A stretch of 64,000 nt of DNA from an uncultured Oscillospiraceae bacterium (GCA_944387015.1 CALXDH010000001.1:62001-126000), one strand, 5' to 3'; numbered from the stretch's first letter, positions 1 through 8,135 are shown. The notes: generated from the letters alone by a model not told the origin. Numbers and translations are program-made.

Positions 1-1108
1 CCAGCGGCGCATAGGAGATGCCCTTGTCCTTGCCTCCGGCGATGAGGATGACCTTTTCCGGGAAGGAGTTGAGCCCCGCAATGGTGCGGCTGGGGCTGGA
101 GGCGATGGAGTCGTTGTACCAGCGGACGCCCCGGCGGGTGCGGATCAGCTCGATCCGGTGCTCCACGCCGCCGAAGGTCCGGGCGAAGTCCCGGATGATG
201 TCGTCGGGCACCAGGCCATCCACTGTGGCGATGGCGGCCAGGTAGTTTTCAATGTTGTGGACCCCCGGCAGTTTAATGTCCCCGGTGTCCATCACCGTCC
301 GCTCCTGCCCGTTGCTGCGGGCGATCACCGCCGTGCCCCGGAGGAACACGCCGTCGTCCACCTCCCGCTTCCGGGAGAACAGCCGCACCCGGCCCGGCGC
401 CTTGGCAGAGAGGGCAAGCGTCTCGTCGTTGTCCGCGTTGAAGACGGCAATATCCTGTGCCGTCTGATGTGTAAAGATATTTGCCTTTGCAGAAATATAC
501 TCTGCATAGTCCTTGTGGACATCCAGGTGGTTGGGTGAGAGATTGGTCATCACGGCAATATGGGGGCTCTGGGTCATGGTCATGAGCTGGAAGGAGCTCA
601 GCTCCAGCACCGCCACGTCCTCCGGGGCGATGGTACCCGCCTCCGCCAGCAGCGGATGGCCGATATTGCCTCCCAGGTGTACCGTCCGCCCAGCCCGCTT
701 CAAAAGCTCGGCGATGATGGTGGTGGTGGTGGTCTTGCCGTCGCTTCCCGTAACAGCAATCATCGGGCAGGGACACACCTGGAAAAATACCTCCATCTCA
801 GAGGTCAGCTTGCTGCCTCCGGCCACGGCCGCCGTCAGGCCAGGAAGGTCCGGCCGCATCCCAGGGGTACGGAAGATCAGGTCCTGGCTCAGTCCCTCCA
901 GATACCCCTCGCCCAGGTGCAACCGGCAGCCCTTGGTCTCCAGCTCCCCGGCGATGTCCCCCAGAGCCTCCCGGTCCTTCTTGTCGCATGCGGTGACGTC
1001 CACCCCCCGCTCCAGCAGCAGCTGGATCAGCGGGCGGTTGGAGACGCCGATGCCCATCACGGCCACCGTCTTGTCCCGCAGGGAATTCAGATACTCCTCG
1101 AACTTCAT
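1..1108 (-). CDS. murD: UDP-N-acetylmuramoylalanine--D-glutamate ligase MurD (partial)
   Basis: MurD adds D-glutamate to UDP-MurNAc-L-Ala in the cytoplasmic stage of peptidoglycan synthesis. About 369 codons are visible; the family is near 450 residues, so roughly the last 80 lie beyond the left edge. Seen: an N-terminal Rossmann-like segment (VAVMGIGVSNRP, about residues 15-26), the Mur ligase ATP loop GSDGKTTT at about 121-128, the ELSSFQL motif and the NLSPNHLD motif typical of MurD. The ATG at 1106-1108 follows AAGGAGCGATTCC, a good ribosome binding site. It is divergent from rnpB. The identification is secure; only the C-terminus is unseen. Confidence 0.96.
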   Translation of the reverse strand, partial: MKFEEYLNSLRDKTVAVMGIGVSNRPLIQLLLERGVDVTACDKKDREALGDIAGELETKGCRLHLGEGYLEGLSQDLIFRTPGMRPDLPGLTAAVAGGSKLTSEMEVFFQVCPCPMIAVTGSDGKTTTTTIIAELLKRAGRTVHLGGNIGHPLLAEAGTIAPEDVAVLELSSFQLMTMTQSPHIAVMTNLSPNHLDVHKDYAEYISAKANIFTHQTAQDIAVFNADNDETLALSAKAPGRVRLFSRKREVDDGVFLRGTAVIARSNGQERTVMDTGDIKLPGVHNIENYLAAIATVDGLVPDDIIRDFARTFGGVEHRIELIRTRRGVRWYNDSIASSPSRTIAGLNSFPEKVILIAGGKDKGISYAPL

Positions 1109-1213
1109 GGAATCGCTCCTTATCGGCTCCGCCTTCCGGCGGGAATTTTGCATACGTTGAAATTATACCGCAAGCGGCGGGAAATTACAACGCGGCGGGC
1201 CAATTTTCCGCCG

Positions 1214-1242
1214 TTGACATTTCCCCCGCCTTCCTGTACAAT
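1214..1242 (+). promoter_or_regulatory. Sigma-A promoter of rnpB
   Basis: TTGACA at 1214-1219 and TACAAT at 1237-1242 are separated by exactly 17 bases. The expected start point is near 1249, which matches the 5' end of the RNase P RNA. Confidence 0.85.
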
Positions 1243-1249
1243 AAATAGG

Positions 1250-1597
1250 CATGAGTAAAACAGACAGTCGCGTGGGCAGGCCGAAAGGCCGTCCATGAGG
1301 AAAGTCCGGGCTCCACAGGGCAAGGATAACGGGTAACGCCCGCCGAAGGCGACTTCAGGAAAAGTGCAACAGAGAGATACCGCCGTCAGGGCTTGCTCTG
1401 GCGGTAAGGGTGGAAAGGTGCGGTAAGAGCGCACCCGACGGCTGGAGACTGTCCGTCGATGTAAACTCTATCCGGAGCAACACCGTGGTGGAAGCACATG
1501 GCTGGCCCGGCCGCTTCCGGGAGGTGGCTTGAGCGTACCGGCAACGGTACGTCGAGATAGATGACTGTCAAATACAGAACCCGGCTTACAGTTTTGC
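1250..1597 (+). ncRNA. rnpB: RNase P RNA, bacterial class A
   Basis: This is the catalytic RNA that matures the 5' ends of tRNAs. The conserved core is readable: GAGGAAAGTCCGGGCTCC (1298-1315) near the 5' end, AGAGAGATACCG in the middle, and AGATAGATGACTGTC (1555-1569) with ACAGAACCCGGCTTAC (1575-1590) near the 3' end, which form P4 and the closing helices. The length of about 345 nt suits a class A (ancestral) RNase P RNA. It has its own promoter and is followed by an intrinsic terminator. The exact ends are estimated to within about 10 nt. Confidence 0.96.
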
Positions 1598-1612
1598 TCG
1601 TGCCAAGACATG

Positions 1613-1648
1613 GTCCCGGCTGCGTGATCCGCAGCCGGGGCTTTTTCT
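1613..1648 (+). terminator. Intrinsic terminator of rnpB
   Basis: A GC-rich stem (CCCGGCTGCG / CGCAGCCGGG type, loop TGATC) is followed by CTTTTTCT. It lies just downstream of the RNase P RNA. Confidence 0.85.
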
Positions 1649-1739
1649 AATCTGTTCCGGGGCGTACGACATCCCCCCGCCGTAGATCACACAGCATCCG
1701 CCCTCTGCCGGATGCACGTCCACTTGCAACTTCCGCAGA

Positions 1740-1768
1740 ATTTTATAAAATTTGCCCGTTGATGTCAA
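1740..1768 (-). promoter_or_regulatory. Candidate leftward promoter antisense to rnpB
   Basis: On the minus strand TTGACA (1763-1768) and TAAAAT (1740-1745) are 17 bases apart, a near-consensus sigma-A promoter. It would fire leftward from about 1733 into the rnpB terminator and the antisense of rnpB. No convincing gene lies downstream; a 64-codon frame from ATG 1780 starts upstream of this promoter. The match could be fortuitous because this stretch is locally AT-rich. Confidence 0.4.
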
Positions 1769-1826
1769 TGTTAGTGTCATTGCCGCAGGTCCTTCCCAAC
1801 CCGGTCCTGTATGACGTCGCCCGGAA

Positions 1827-1864
1827 TCATAATTCAACAAAACCAAACTTTTGTTGAATTATGA
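1827..1864. repeat. Perfect 16-bp inverted repeat
   Basis: TCATAATTCAACAAAA (1827-1842) and its exact reverse complement (1849-1864) flank a 6-base centre, CCAAAC. It sits between the converging ends of rnpB and yebC, upstream of the candidate leftward promoter. It is AT-rich and lacks a GC stem, so it looks more like an operator or a DNA-binding palindrome than a terminator. Function unknown. Confidence 0.75.
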
Positions 1865-1887
1865 TAATGAACAAAGTCAAACAAAAA

Positions 1888-1915
1888 GCGGAGACGGTTT
1901 CCCGTCTCCGTTTCT
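1888..1915 (-). terminator. Intrinsic terminator of yebC
   Basis: The stem GGAGACGG / CCGTCTCC (loop TTT region) lies 18 bases past the yebC stop. On the minus strand it is followed by GCTTTTTG. Confidence 0.75.
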
Positions 1916-1932
1916 TGTTATCAAGCAGATGC

Positions 1933-2670
1933 TCAGTCGTTGTCCCAGTTGTGCCAGACGTTCTGGACGTCGTCGCTGTCCTCCAGCATATCGATGAGCT
2001 TCTCCATATTCTTCACGTCGCCCTCGGTCTCCAGGCGGATGTAGTTCTGGGGCACCATCTCGATCTCCGCGTTGACGAAGCTGTACCCCTTGGCCTCCAG
2101 AGCCTTGACCACGTCGTTGAAGGCATCCGGATCGCAGGTGATTTCCAGCGCATCCCCGTCGGCCTCGAAGTCGCCGGCACCGGCCTCCAGAGCGTCCATC
2201 ATGACGGTGTCCTCGTCCAGCTCACCCTCGGAGTTGTCGATGACGATGACGCCCTTACGGTCAAAGGACCAAGACACGCAGCCCTGGGCACCCATGTTGC
2301 CGTTGCACTTATCGAAGGCGTGGCGGACTTCGGGAGCCGTCCGCTGGCGGTTGTCGGTCAGGGCCTCCACGATGACGGCCACGCCGCCGGGGCCATAGCC
2401 CTCATAGGTAACAGCCTCGTAGTTCTCGGTGCTGCCGGCGCCCAGGGCCTTGTCGATGGTGCGCTTGATGTTGTCGTTGGGCATGTTGACAGCCTTGGCC
2501 TTGGCAATGACGGTGGCCAGGCGGGAGTTATTGTTGGGGTCGCCGGAGCCGCCGCCCTCTTTCACGGCCACGATGATCTCCTTGGCGATCTTGGTGAAGG
2601 CGGCGGAACGCTTGGCGTCCTGTGCGCCCTTGGTCTTTTGGATGTTATGCCATTTGGAATGTCCGGACAT
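1933..2670 (-). CDS. YebC/PmpR (TACO1) family protein
   Basis: A 245-residue cytoplasmic protein of the YebC family, described both as DNA-binding regulators and, in the TACO1 branch, as factors that relieve ribosome stalling on difficult sequences. The family signature is intact from the first residues: MSGHSKWHNIQ, then KGAQDAKR, TKIAKEI and the acidic GYGPGGVA and DNRQRT motifs in the middle. The length is normal. An AAGGAG sequence precedes the ATG. It starts seven bases downstream of the Nif3-like gene and has its own terminator, so it is probably the last gene of that leftward operon. Confidence 0.95.
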   Translation of the reverse strand: MSGHSKWHNIQKTKGAQDAKRSAAFTKIAKEIIVAVKEGGGSGDPNNNSRLATVIAKAKAVNMPNDNIKRTIDKALGAGSTENYEAVTYEGYGPGGVAVIVEALTDNRQRTAPEVRHAFDKCNGNMGAQGCVSWSFDRKGVIVIDNSEGELDEDTVMMDALEAGAGDFEADGDALEITCDPDAFNDVVKALEAKGYSFVNAEIEMVPQNYIRLETEGDVKNMEKLIDMLEDSDDVQNVWHNWDND

Positions 2671-2676
2671 GGTTGT

Positions 2677-3465
2677 TTACTCTCCTTCTACGTAATACTG
2701 GATGACTTCCCGGTGGGAAGCGGATTTTGTGACCTGCAGCTCCGGGAAATGCTCGCTGAGGTACGCCAGGAGTCTGGCGCAGACGGGGTCCTCCGTGGGA
2801 AAGTGGCCCGCGTCGATGAGGTTGATCCCCTTCCCCGGCGCGTCCAGGAACTGATGGTACTTCAAATCAGAGGTGACGAAGGTGTCGCACCCGGCGGCCA
2901 GAGCCGCAGCCTCATACTCGCCGCAGGCGCCGCCGCCCACCGCCACCCGGGACACCATCCGTCCCGCGTCGGCGTAGCGGACGCCGTTAGCGCCCAGCGC
3001 GCGGCAAACAAAGGCGGCAAACTCCGCCAGAGGCATGGGGGCGGGCAGCGTACCCACGCGGCCGATCCCGTCCCCGCTCAGTGGCCCAGGGTCCTCCAGC
3101 CGCAGCACCTGGGCCAGGGCATCGTTGACGCCCCCCTGGGCAACGTCCAGGTTCGTATGCATACACACGGCCGCCACATGGTTCTGCAGCAGCGTCAGCA
3201 GCAGACGGCCCTGGGGATCGTCCGGCCGGAGGGTCTGCACCGGATTCCAGTTGCAGTTCATCACCGGATGGTGGGAGACGATCAGCTGGCAGCCCGCTGC
3301 CACGGCCTCCTCCGCCACCGCCTGGGTGATGTCCAGGGCCACCAGCACCCGGGAGACCGGAGCCTCCGGGTCCCCCACCAGATGACCCACGTTGTCCCAC
3401 TCCATGGCGCCCGCTTTGGGGGCCAGGGTGAACAGGGCTGCTTCAATTTCCCGTACCGTTGGCAT
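2677..3465 (-). CDS. Nif3-like dinuclear metal centre protein (YqfO family)
   Basis: A 262-residue Nif3/YqfO family protein with a toroidal hexamer fold and a two-metal site; the family's in vivo role is not settled (a GTP cyclohydrolase I type 2 activity has been reported for one member). Seen: metal-site motif SHHPVMNCNW at about residue 64, GGGACGEYEAA and TSDLKYHQFLD in the second half, and DAGHFPTE near the C-terminus, all standard positions. The ATG lies inside the end of trmK (23-nt overlap), the usual trmK-nif3 pairing of Firmicutes. It lacks the extra middle domain of longer YqfO proteins. Confidence 0.93.
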   Translation of the reverse strand: MPTVREIEAALFTLAPKAGAMEWDNVGHLVGDPEAPVSRVLVALDITQAVAEEAVAAGCQLIVSHHPVMNCNWNPVQTLRPDDPQGRLLLTLLQNHVAAVCMHTNLDVAQGGVNDALAQVLRLEDPGPLSGDGIGRVGTLPAPMPLAEFAAFVCRALGANGVRYADAGRMVSRVAVGGGACGEYEAAALAAGCDTFVTSDLKYHQFLDAPGKGINLIDAGHFPTEDPVCARLLAYLSEHFPELQVTKSASHREVIQYYVEGE

Positions 3466-4159
3466 GGCGCCACTCCTCTCTCATGAACAGCAGTGCGGTC
3501 AGCACGTCCCGCAGTCCGTCCGCTTTTTCCCGGTCCTCCGGGCGGCTGGAATGGGCCAGGCCCGCCACCGCCCCCTGGAGCCGGAGGATCTTCTCGATGA
3601 GGTACCGGTCCCCCAGGGGGTCCCGGGTCAGACAGGCGCCGCCCCACAGCTGGCCCACGGTCAGCGTCTGGCATCCCGCCGTCACCTCCATAGCAGGATA
3701 CAGCGTGCCCCGGTCCAGCACCAGCTCCTCCCGGACGATCCGATAGCCGTGTTCCGAGAGGAACTGCCGTAGCGACTCCGCCCGGCTCTGGGGTTGGAGC
3801 AGCAGCGTGTGTCGTCCGTCGGCAGTCCAGGGGGCGGCGGCCAGGATGGCGGCGATGTTCTCCCCGCCCATACCGGCGATGACCACCGTGTCGCACTCCT
3901 CCGGCCCAACGCCGGAAAGGCCGTCGCACAGCCGCAGATCCAGCCGCTTCGTAACACCCCAGGCCTCGGCGTTCTCCCGGGCCCGGTGGAGGGGGCCGGG
4001 CCGCAGGTCGCTGGCAATGGCAGAGCTCACGCCGCCGTGGAGCATCAGCCACACCGGCAGATATGCGTGATCCGTGCCAACATCAGCGAGCTTTGCGCCC
4101 GGACGCACCCACGACGCCAAAAGCCCCAGGCGGGGCGTCAGTTCCAGGTGTTTTGCCAT
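3443..4159 (-). CDS. trmK: tRNA (adenine(22)-N1)-methyltransferase TrmK
   Basis: TrmK methylates N1 of A22 in tRNA with S-adenosylmethionine. The 238-residue frame begins LTPRLGLLASWV and has the SAM-binding motif LADVGTDHAYLPV at about residues 22-34, then VIAGMGGENIA and LLQPQSRAESLR, the conserved TrmK blocks. The ATG at 4157-4159 was chosen because GGGAGGAGCCCC lies directly before it; the frame is open 45 nt further upstream without a better ribosome binding site. It overlaps the Nif3-like gene by 23 nt, indicating translational coupling. Confidence 0.93.
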   Translation of the reverse strand: MAKHLELTPRLGLLASWVRPGAKLADVGTDHAYLPVWLMLHGGVSSAIASDLRPGPLHRARENAEAWGVTKRLDLRLCDGLSGVGPEECDTVVIAGMGGENIAAILAAAPWTADGRHTLLLQPQSRAESLRQFLSEHGYRIVREELVLDRGTLYPAMEVTAGCQTLTVGQLWGGACLTRDPLGDRYLIEKILRLQGAVAGLAHSSRPEDREKADGLRDVLTALLFMREEWRHANGTGN

Positions 4160-4244
4160 GGGGCTCCTCCCTTCGCCGGTCGGTTTAAGGACGCATACGG
4201 GCAATGTGCCCGTATGCGTCCCGGTTGCCGTGTTGTGACGAGTG

Positions 4245-4451
4245 TCACTGGGCCTTGTTGGCCTCTTCGTTCACCAGCGCCAGCAGCTTGTCCACGTCCA
4301 CGCCGTGGACCATGCAGGCCTCTTCCACGGTCTCGCCCCGGGAAGAGGGGCAGCCCAGGCAGTGCATGCCGATGGACAGGAAAATGGGCGCGGTCTGGGG
4401 GGCCACGTCCAGGATGTCGCCGATGATGGTATCCTTGGTAATGGTAACCAT
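4245..4451 (-). CDS. DUF1858 domain protein (small redox-type CxxC protein)
   Basis: A 68-residue protein made of a single DUF1858 domain, the module also found at the N-terminus of ScdA/Ric-like and hybrid-cluster-associated proteins. Seen: ITKDTIIGDILDVAPQTAPIF, then GMHCLGCPSSRGETVEEAC, which contains the conserved CxxC (residues about 31-34) proposed to form a redox disulfide. The start is ATG 4451, preceded by ACGGAGGAATCTCTCTT. The longer frame to 4610 would run through the promoter and is not used. It is monocistronic, with an unusual palindromic promoter. Confidence 0.9.
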   Translation of the reverse strand: MVTITKDTIIGDILDVAPQTAPIFLSIGMHCLGCPSSRGETVEEACMVHGVDVDKLLALVNEEANKAQ

Positions 4452-4473
4452 AAGAGAGATTCCTCCGTTTTCA

Positions 4474-4517
4474 GAATTCAACGGTGGTATTATACCCCAT
4501 AATACCGTCGAATTCAA
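4474..4517 (-). promoter_or_regulatory. Palindromic promoter/operator of the DUF1858 gene
   Basis: On the minus strand TTGAAT (4512-4517) and TATAAT (4489-4494) are exactly 17 bases apart. The whole element is an inverted repeat: GAATTCAACGGTGGTATTAT at 4474-4493 pairs with ATAATACCGTCGAATTC at 4499-4515 apart from a 3-base bulge and one mismatch. The palindrome covers both promoter elements, as an operator would. Confidence 0.75.
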
Positions 4518-4565
4518 TATGGAAAACACTCTTTTTTCCCGTCCGGCAGCATCCGGGCACAGAAA

Positions 4566-4602
4566 AGCGGCGCCTGCATCCAGCAGACGCCGCTCTTTTG
4601 CA
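4566..4602 (-). terminator. Intrinsic terminator after the zinc-ribbon gene
   Basis: AGCGGCGCCTGC (4566-4577) pairs with GCAGACGCCGCT (4583-4594) apart from one mismatch. On the minus strand it is followed by TTTTCTG; on the plus strand TTTTG follows, so it may work both ways. Confidence 0.75.
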
Positions 4603-4628
4603 AGAGACACGCTTTTGAAAAACGCTGT

Positions 4629-4910
4629 TTATCTCTCCTGCTCCCGCATCTTCGCGAAGCACTCGCTGCAGTAAACGGGACGGTCGGACTTGGGCTCGAA
4701 GGGAACCCGTGCCTCGCCGCCGCAGGCAGCGCACACAGCGGTGAAATACTCACGGGGACCGCGGGCGGCAGCCTTACGGGCGTCACGGCAGGCCTTGCAG
4801 CGCTGGGGCTCGTTCTGGAAGCCGCGCTCTGCGTAGAACTCCTGCTCACCGGCGGTGAACACGAACTCCTTGCCGCACTCCTTGCACACTAACGTCTTGT
4901 CTTCGTACAT
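4629..4910 (-). CDS. Small zinc-ribbon protein
   Basis: A 93-residue protein with three paired-cysteine knuckles: CKECGKEF (about residue 9), CKACRDAR (about 38) and two later CxxC pairs, CAACGGEA and CSECFAKM. This is the zinc-ribbon type annotated as 'zinc-ribbon domain containing protein' and often found next to sigH in related Clostridia. A role in nucleic-acid or protein binding is only inferred. The ATG at 4910 follows an AGAGGGTAACATC leader; the longer frame to 5066 overlaps sigH and was rejected. It is 38 bases downstream of sigH and probably cotranscribed with it. Confidence 0.85.
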   Translation of the reverse strand: MYEDKTLVCKECGKEFVFTAGEQEFYAERGFQNEPQRCKACRDARKAAARGPREYFTAVCAACGGEARVPFEPKSDRPVYCSECFAKMREQER

Positions 4911-4948
4911 GATGTTACCCTCTCTTCGAAAAGAAAAATATATTGCGT

Positions 4949-5590
4949 TCAGCTGTCGCTGAGATCGCCGGAAAGAAGCTGCCGCGCCACTTTGCGCCGA
5001 ATGCGCTGCACGGCGTTGTCCACGGACTTTGGGGGCCTGCCTACCGTCTCGGCAATTTCCCTGCATGAAAGACCGTCTAAATAGTACCCCAAAATCTTCG
5101 CTTCAAATTCGGACAACTGTTTCCGGACACCGGCTAAGAGGGCTGCTGTGTGCTCCCGATCGATCAAGGACTCCTCGGGATTTTGCTGCGCCAATTGACT
5201 GGTACCAGAGGTGTAGGAATTGCTGTCAAAGAAGGGTGTATCCAAAGGAACCGACTGATTGAGCGCTGCGTGCTTATCCCGCGCCGCGGCGCGGAGAACG
5301 GAATACAGTCGGCTGCGTATGCAGATTTCCGCGAACGTCCGGAAAGAGGCCGCCTTGGCGGGGTCGTACTCCCGGACCGCTTTGATGAGGCCCACCATGC
5401 CCTCCTGGGTCAGATCCTCGCTGTCACCGCCGATGAGAAAGAAGGGGCGGGCGCAGGTGCGCACCAAACGGTTATACCGGGTGACCAGGATCTCTTCCGC
5501 CTGCCGGACACCGGAGGCGGCCAGGGCGCAAAGTGCTTCGTCGCTTTGCCGCTCCAGAGGGGGTTGTGAGTTCTCATGTAGTTTGCACAT
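4949..5590 (-). CDS. sigH: RNA polymerase sporulation sigma factor SigH
   Basis: A 213-residue sigma-70 family factor. Region 2 is visible as YNRLVRTCARPFF ... EDLTQEGMVGLIKAVREYDP (about 40-80) and FRTFAEICIRSRL; region 4.2 HTH is LDGLSCREIAETVGRPPKSVDNAVQRIRRK (split here by motif, about 173-202). The spacing and the ARDKHAALNQS linker fit SigH (Spo0H), which directs transition-phase and early sporulation genes such as spoIIA. The ATG at 5590 has no Shine-Dalgarno and sits almost at the predicted transcription start, so the mRNA may be leaderless. Confidence 0.92.
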   Translation of the reverse strand: MCKLHENSQPPLERQSDEALCALAASGVRQAEEILVTRYNRLVRTCARPFFLIGGDSEDLTQEGMVGLIKAVREYDPAKAASFRTFAEICIRSRLYSVLRAAARDKHAALNQSVPLDTPFFDSNSYTSGTSQLAQQNPEESLIDREHTAALLAGVRKQLSEFEAKILGYYLDGLSCREIAETVGRPPKSVDNAVQRIRRKVARQLLSGDLSDS

Positions 5591-5595
5591 ATTGT

Positions 5596-5625
5596 ATTAT
5601 ACCTGTGTCCTACTTGAAATGTCAA
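5596..5625 (-). promoter_or_regulatory. Sigma-A promoter of sigH
   Basis: On the minus strand TTGACA (5620-5625) and a perfect TATAAT (5596-5601) are 18 bases apart. The predicted start point, about 5589, coincides with the sigH start codon (5588-5590). Confidence 0.8.
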
Positions 5626-5657
5626 GGGTTTTTATAGAAAACGCCGGGAAGATCCGG

Positions 5658-7013
5658 TCAGAATTTCATGGCTTTTATGAAATCTGCCAGTTTAGAGGCC
5701 ACATCTTTGGCTGTTTCAGCAGTCTTGGCCTCCACCATCACCCGGATCAGCGCCTCGGTGCCGGAGGGGCGCACCAGCACCCGGCCCGTGTCGCCCAGGG
5801 CCTCCTCCTCCCGCTTCACCGCTTCCGCCAGCTCCGCGGAGGCCATGATCTTCTCCTTCACGCCGCCGCTGTGGGGCACTTCCACGTTCACCAGCTCCTG
5901 GGGATAGGTGGCGCAGCACCCGGCCAGGACGCTGGCCTTCTCCCCGGAGCGGGCGAGGACCTGCAAAAACTGCAGCGCCGTCACCTCGCCGTCGCCGGTG
6001 GTCTCCAGTCCGGTGAAGATGGTGTGGCCGGACTGCTCGCCGCCGATGCGGTAGTCCATCTCCAGCATCTTCTCCAGCACGTTCCGGTCGCCCACGTCGG
6101 TGCAGATGAGGCCGATGCCCTGATTGCGGCAGAACTCGTGGAGACCCAGGTTGCTCATGACGGTGGCCACGATGGTGTTGCCGTTGAGCTTGCCCCGGCG
6201 CTTCATGTCCAGGGCGCACACCGCCATCACCTTGTCGCCGTCGATGGTGCCGCCCTTCTCGTCCACCAGCAGGCAGCGGTCGGCGTCACCGTCGAAGGCA
6301 ACGCCCACGTCGTAGCCGCCCCGGACCACGGCGGACGCCAAGTCCTCCAGGTGGGTGGAGCCGCAGTGGCTGTTGATGTTGACGCCGTCGGGGGCGTGGT
6401 TGATGAAGTCCGTGTGGGCCTTGAAGCGGCCGAAGAGCTCCGGCGCAGTGGCGCTGGCGGCGCCGTTGGCGCAGTCCACCAGGATCTTCAGTCCCGCCAG
6501 GTCCGACTCCACCGTGGAGGCCACGAAGTCAATATAGTCCCGCTTGAGCTGGCGCATGCCGTGGTGGCGGCGGCCGATCTCCCCCCGGGTGCGGACCTTC
6601 ATGGGGGCGTCGGAGAGGATCTTCTCCTCGATGCGGCGCTCCACGGCGTCGGAGAGCTTGTAGCCCTGGCCGCTGAAGACCTTGATGCCGTTGTGCTCGT
6701 AGGGGTTATGACTGGCGGAGATGACGATGCCCGCGTCCGCCCGCTCCTGCTGGCTCAGATACGCCACGGCGGGGGTGGGGATGGTGCCCAGGGGCTTGAC
6801 GTCGCCCCCCACGGAGCAGATGCCCGCCATCAGGGCGGACTCCAGCATGTCGGAGGAGATGCGGGTGTCCTTGCCGATGACCACCGTGGGGCGGCTGCCC
6901 TTCTCCTCTTCCAGGACGGAGGCGATGGCCTGTCCCACCCGGAAGGCCATGTCGGCGGTGAGGTTCTCCCCCACCACGCCGCGAATTCCGTCCGTACCAA
7001 ACAACTTACCCAT
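5658..7013 (-). CDS. glmM: Phosphoglucosamine mutase GlmM
   Basis: GlmM interconverts glucosamine-6-phosphate and glucosamine-1-phosphate on the way to UDP-GlcNAc for cell-wall synthesis. All 451 residues, the normal length, are present. Seen: N-terminal MGKLFGTDGIRG, the phosphoserine loop VISASHNPYEHNGIK at about 97-111, the metal loop VAFDGDADRCLLVDE at about 238-252, the sugar-binding GEQSGH, and the C-terminal phosphate loop RPSGTEALIRVM. It is the last gene of a leftward run after the ruv genes, 42 bases from ruvB, with a GAGGT ribosome binding site. Confidence 0.97.
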   Translation of the reverse strand: MGKLFGTDGIRGVVGENLTADMAFRVGQAIASVLEEEKGSRPTVVIGKDTRISSDMLESALMAGICSVGGDVKPLGTIPTPAVAYLSQQERADAGIVISASHNPYEHNGIKVFSGQGYKLSDAVERRIEEKILSDAPMKVRTRGEIGRRHHGMRQLKRDYIDFVASTVESDLAGLKILVDCANGAASATAPELFGRFKAHTDFINHAPDGVNINSHCGSTHLEDLASAVVRGGYDVGVAFDGDADRCLLVDEKGGTIDGDKVMAVCALDMKRRGKLNGNTIVATVMSNLGLHEFCRNQGIGLICTDVGDRNVLEKMLEMDYRIGGEQSGHTIFTGLETTGDGEVTALQFLQVLARSGEKASVLAGCCATYPQELVNVEVPHSGGVKEKIMASAELAEAVKREEEALGDTGRVLVRPSGTEALIRVMVEAKTAETAKDVASKLADFIKAMKF

Positions 7014-7055
7014 ATCGTTTTACCTCGTTACTTTCAAAATCGTATTTCAAAACGC

Positions 7056-8120
7056 TTACAGCGTCAGCTGGTCCATCTCCGGCGGCGGGGCCGTCAGCCC
7101 GCCGGGCACGCGCAGGTGCAGGTGCTGGTAGGCCTTCTGGGTGACGCACCGGCCCCGGGGCGTCCGGGTCAGAAAGCCCAGCTGCATGAGATAGGGCTCG
7201 TACACGTCCTCCAGAGTCACCGCCTCCTCGCCGATAGTGGCCGCCAACGTCTCCAGGCCCACGGGGCCGCCGCCGTAGTTTTCGATGATGGCCCGAAGCA
7301 TCCGCCGGTCGATGGGGTCCAGGCCCAGGTGGTCGATCTCCAGGGCGCACAATGCGTGGTCCGCCACCTCTTTCGTGATGACGCCGTCCGCCTTCACCTG
7401 GGCGAAGTCCCGCACCCGCCGGAGCATCCGGTTGGCGATCCGGGGCGTTCCCCGGCTGCGGCAGGCGATCTCATAGGCCCCCTCCGGCACGATGTCCACG
7501 TTCAAAATCCCGGCGCTGCGGGTGACGATCTCGCTGAGCTCTTCCGCCGTGTAAAGCTCCAGCCGCAGCGTCACGCCGAACCGGTCCCGCAGGGGCGCGG
7601 AGAGCTGGCCCGCCCGGGTGGTGGCCCCGATGAGGGTGAACTTGGGCAGGTCCAGCCGGATGGAGTTGGCGCTGGGGCCCTTGCCCACGATGATGTCCAG
7701 GGCGTAGTCCTCCATGGCGGGATAAAGGATCTCCTCCACCGAGCGGTTGAGCCGGTGGATCTCGTCCACGAAGAGGATGTCCCCCTCGCTGAGGTTGGTG
7801 AGCAGCGCCGCCAGGTCTCCCGGCTTTTCAATGGCCGGGCCGGAGGTGATGCGGATGTTCACCCCCATCTCCTGGGCGATGATGCCCGCCAGGGTGGTCT
7901 TGCCCAATCCCGGGGGGCCGTGGAGCAGCACGTGGTCCAGCGCCTCCTCCCGCTTCCGGGCGGCCTCGATGAAGACCGAGAGGTTCTCCTTGGCCTTCTC
8001 CTGGCCGATGTACTCCTTCAGCGTCTTGGGCCGGAGAGACCCCTCCTGGGCGTCCTCCTGTAAGAAGGTCTTGGCCACGATGGGCTCTTCGTAAATATCA
8101 TTTCCAAAATCGATGCTCAT
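7056..8120 (-). CDS. ruvB: Holliday junction branch migration helicase RuvB
   Basis: RuvB is the hexameric AAA+ motor that drives branch migration at Holliday junctions with RuvA. The 354-residue frame has Walker [12 protein letters not shown] (about 67-77), Walker B FVDEIHRL (about 117-124), the sensor [17 protein letters not shown] and the C-terminal winged helix ending in RTPRGR. The start ATG 8120 follows GGAAGGAAATCC. It belongs to the ruvC-ruvA-DUF6054-ruvB-glmM series, all leftward with short gaps. Confidence 0.97.
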   Translation of the reverse strand: MSIDFGNDIYEEPIVAKTFLQEDAQEGSLRPKTLKEYIGQEKAKENLSVFIEAARKREEALDHVLLHGPPGLGKTTLAGIIAQEMGVNIRITSGPAIEKPGDLAALLTNLSEGDILFVDEIHRLNRSVEEILYPAMEDYALDIIVGKGPSANSIRLDLPKFTLIGATTRAGQLSAPLRDRFGVTLRLELYTAEELSEIVTRSAGILNVDIVPEGAYEIACRSRGTPRIANRMLRRVRDFAQVKADGVITKEVADHALCALEIDHLGLDPIDRRMLRAIIENYGGGPVGLETLAATIGEEAVTLEDVYEPYLMQLGFLTRTPRGRCVTQKAYQHLHLRVPGGLTAPPPEMDQLTL

Positions 8121-8135
8121 GGATTTCCTTCCTTC

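Noticed and set aside
1586..1780. A 64-codon minus-strand frame between rnpB and yebC
   Set aside because: Its 3' end overlaps the rnpB terminator and RNA, its start lies upstream of the only promoter, and no family is recognised. Kept only as part of the orphan palindrome finding.
5259..8063. A 934-codon plus-strand frame opposite glmM and ruvB
   Set aside because: Its composition (His, Gly, Val, Leu and Ala) is that of an antisense shadow; both opposite genes are certain.
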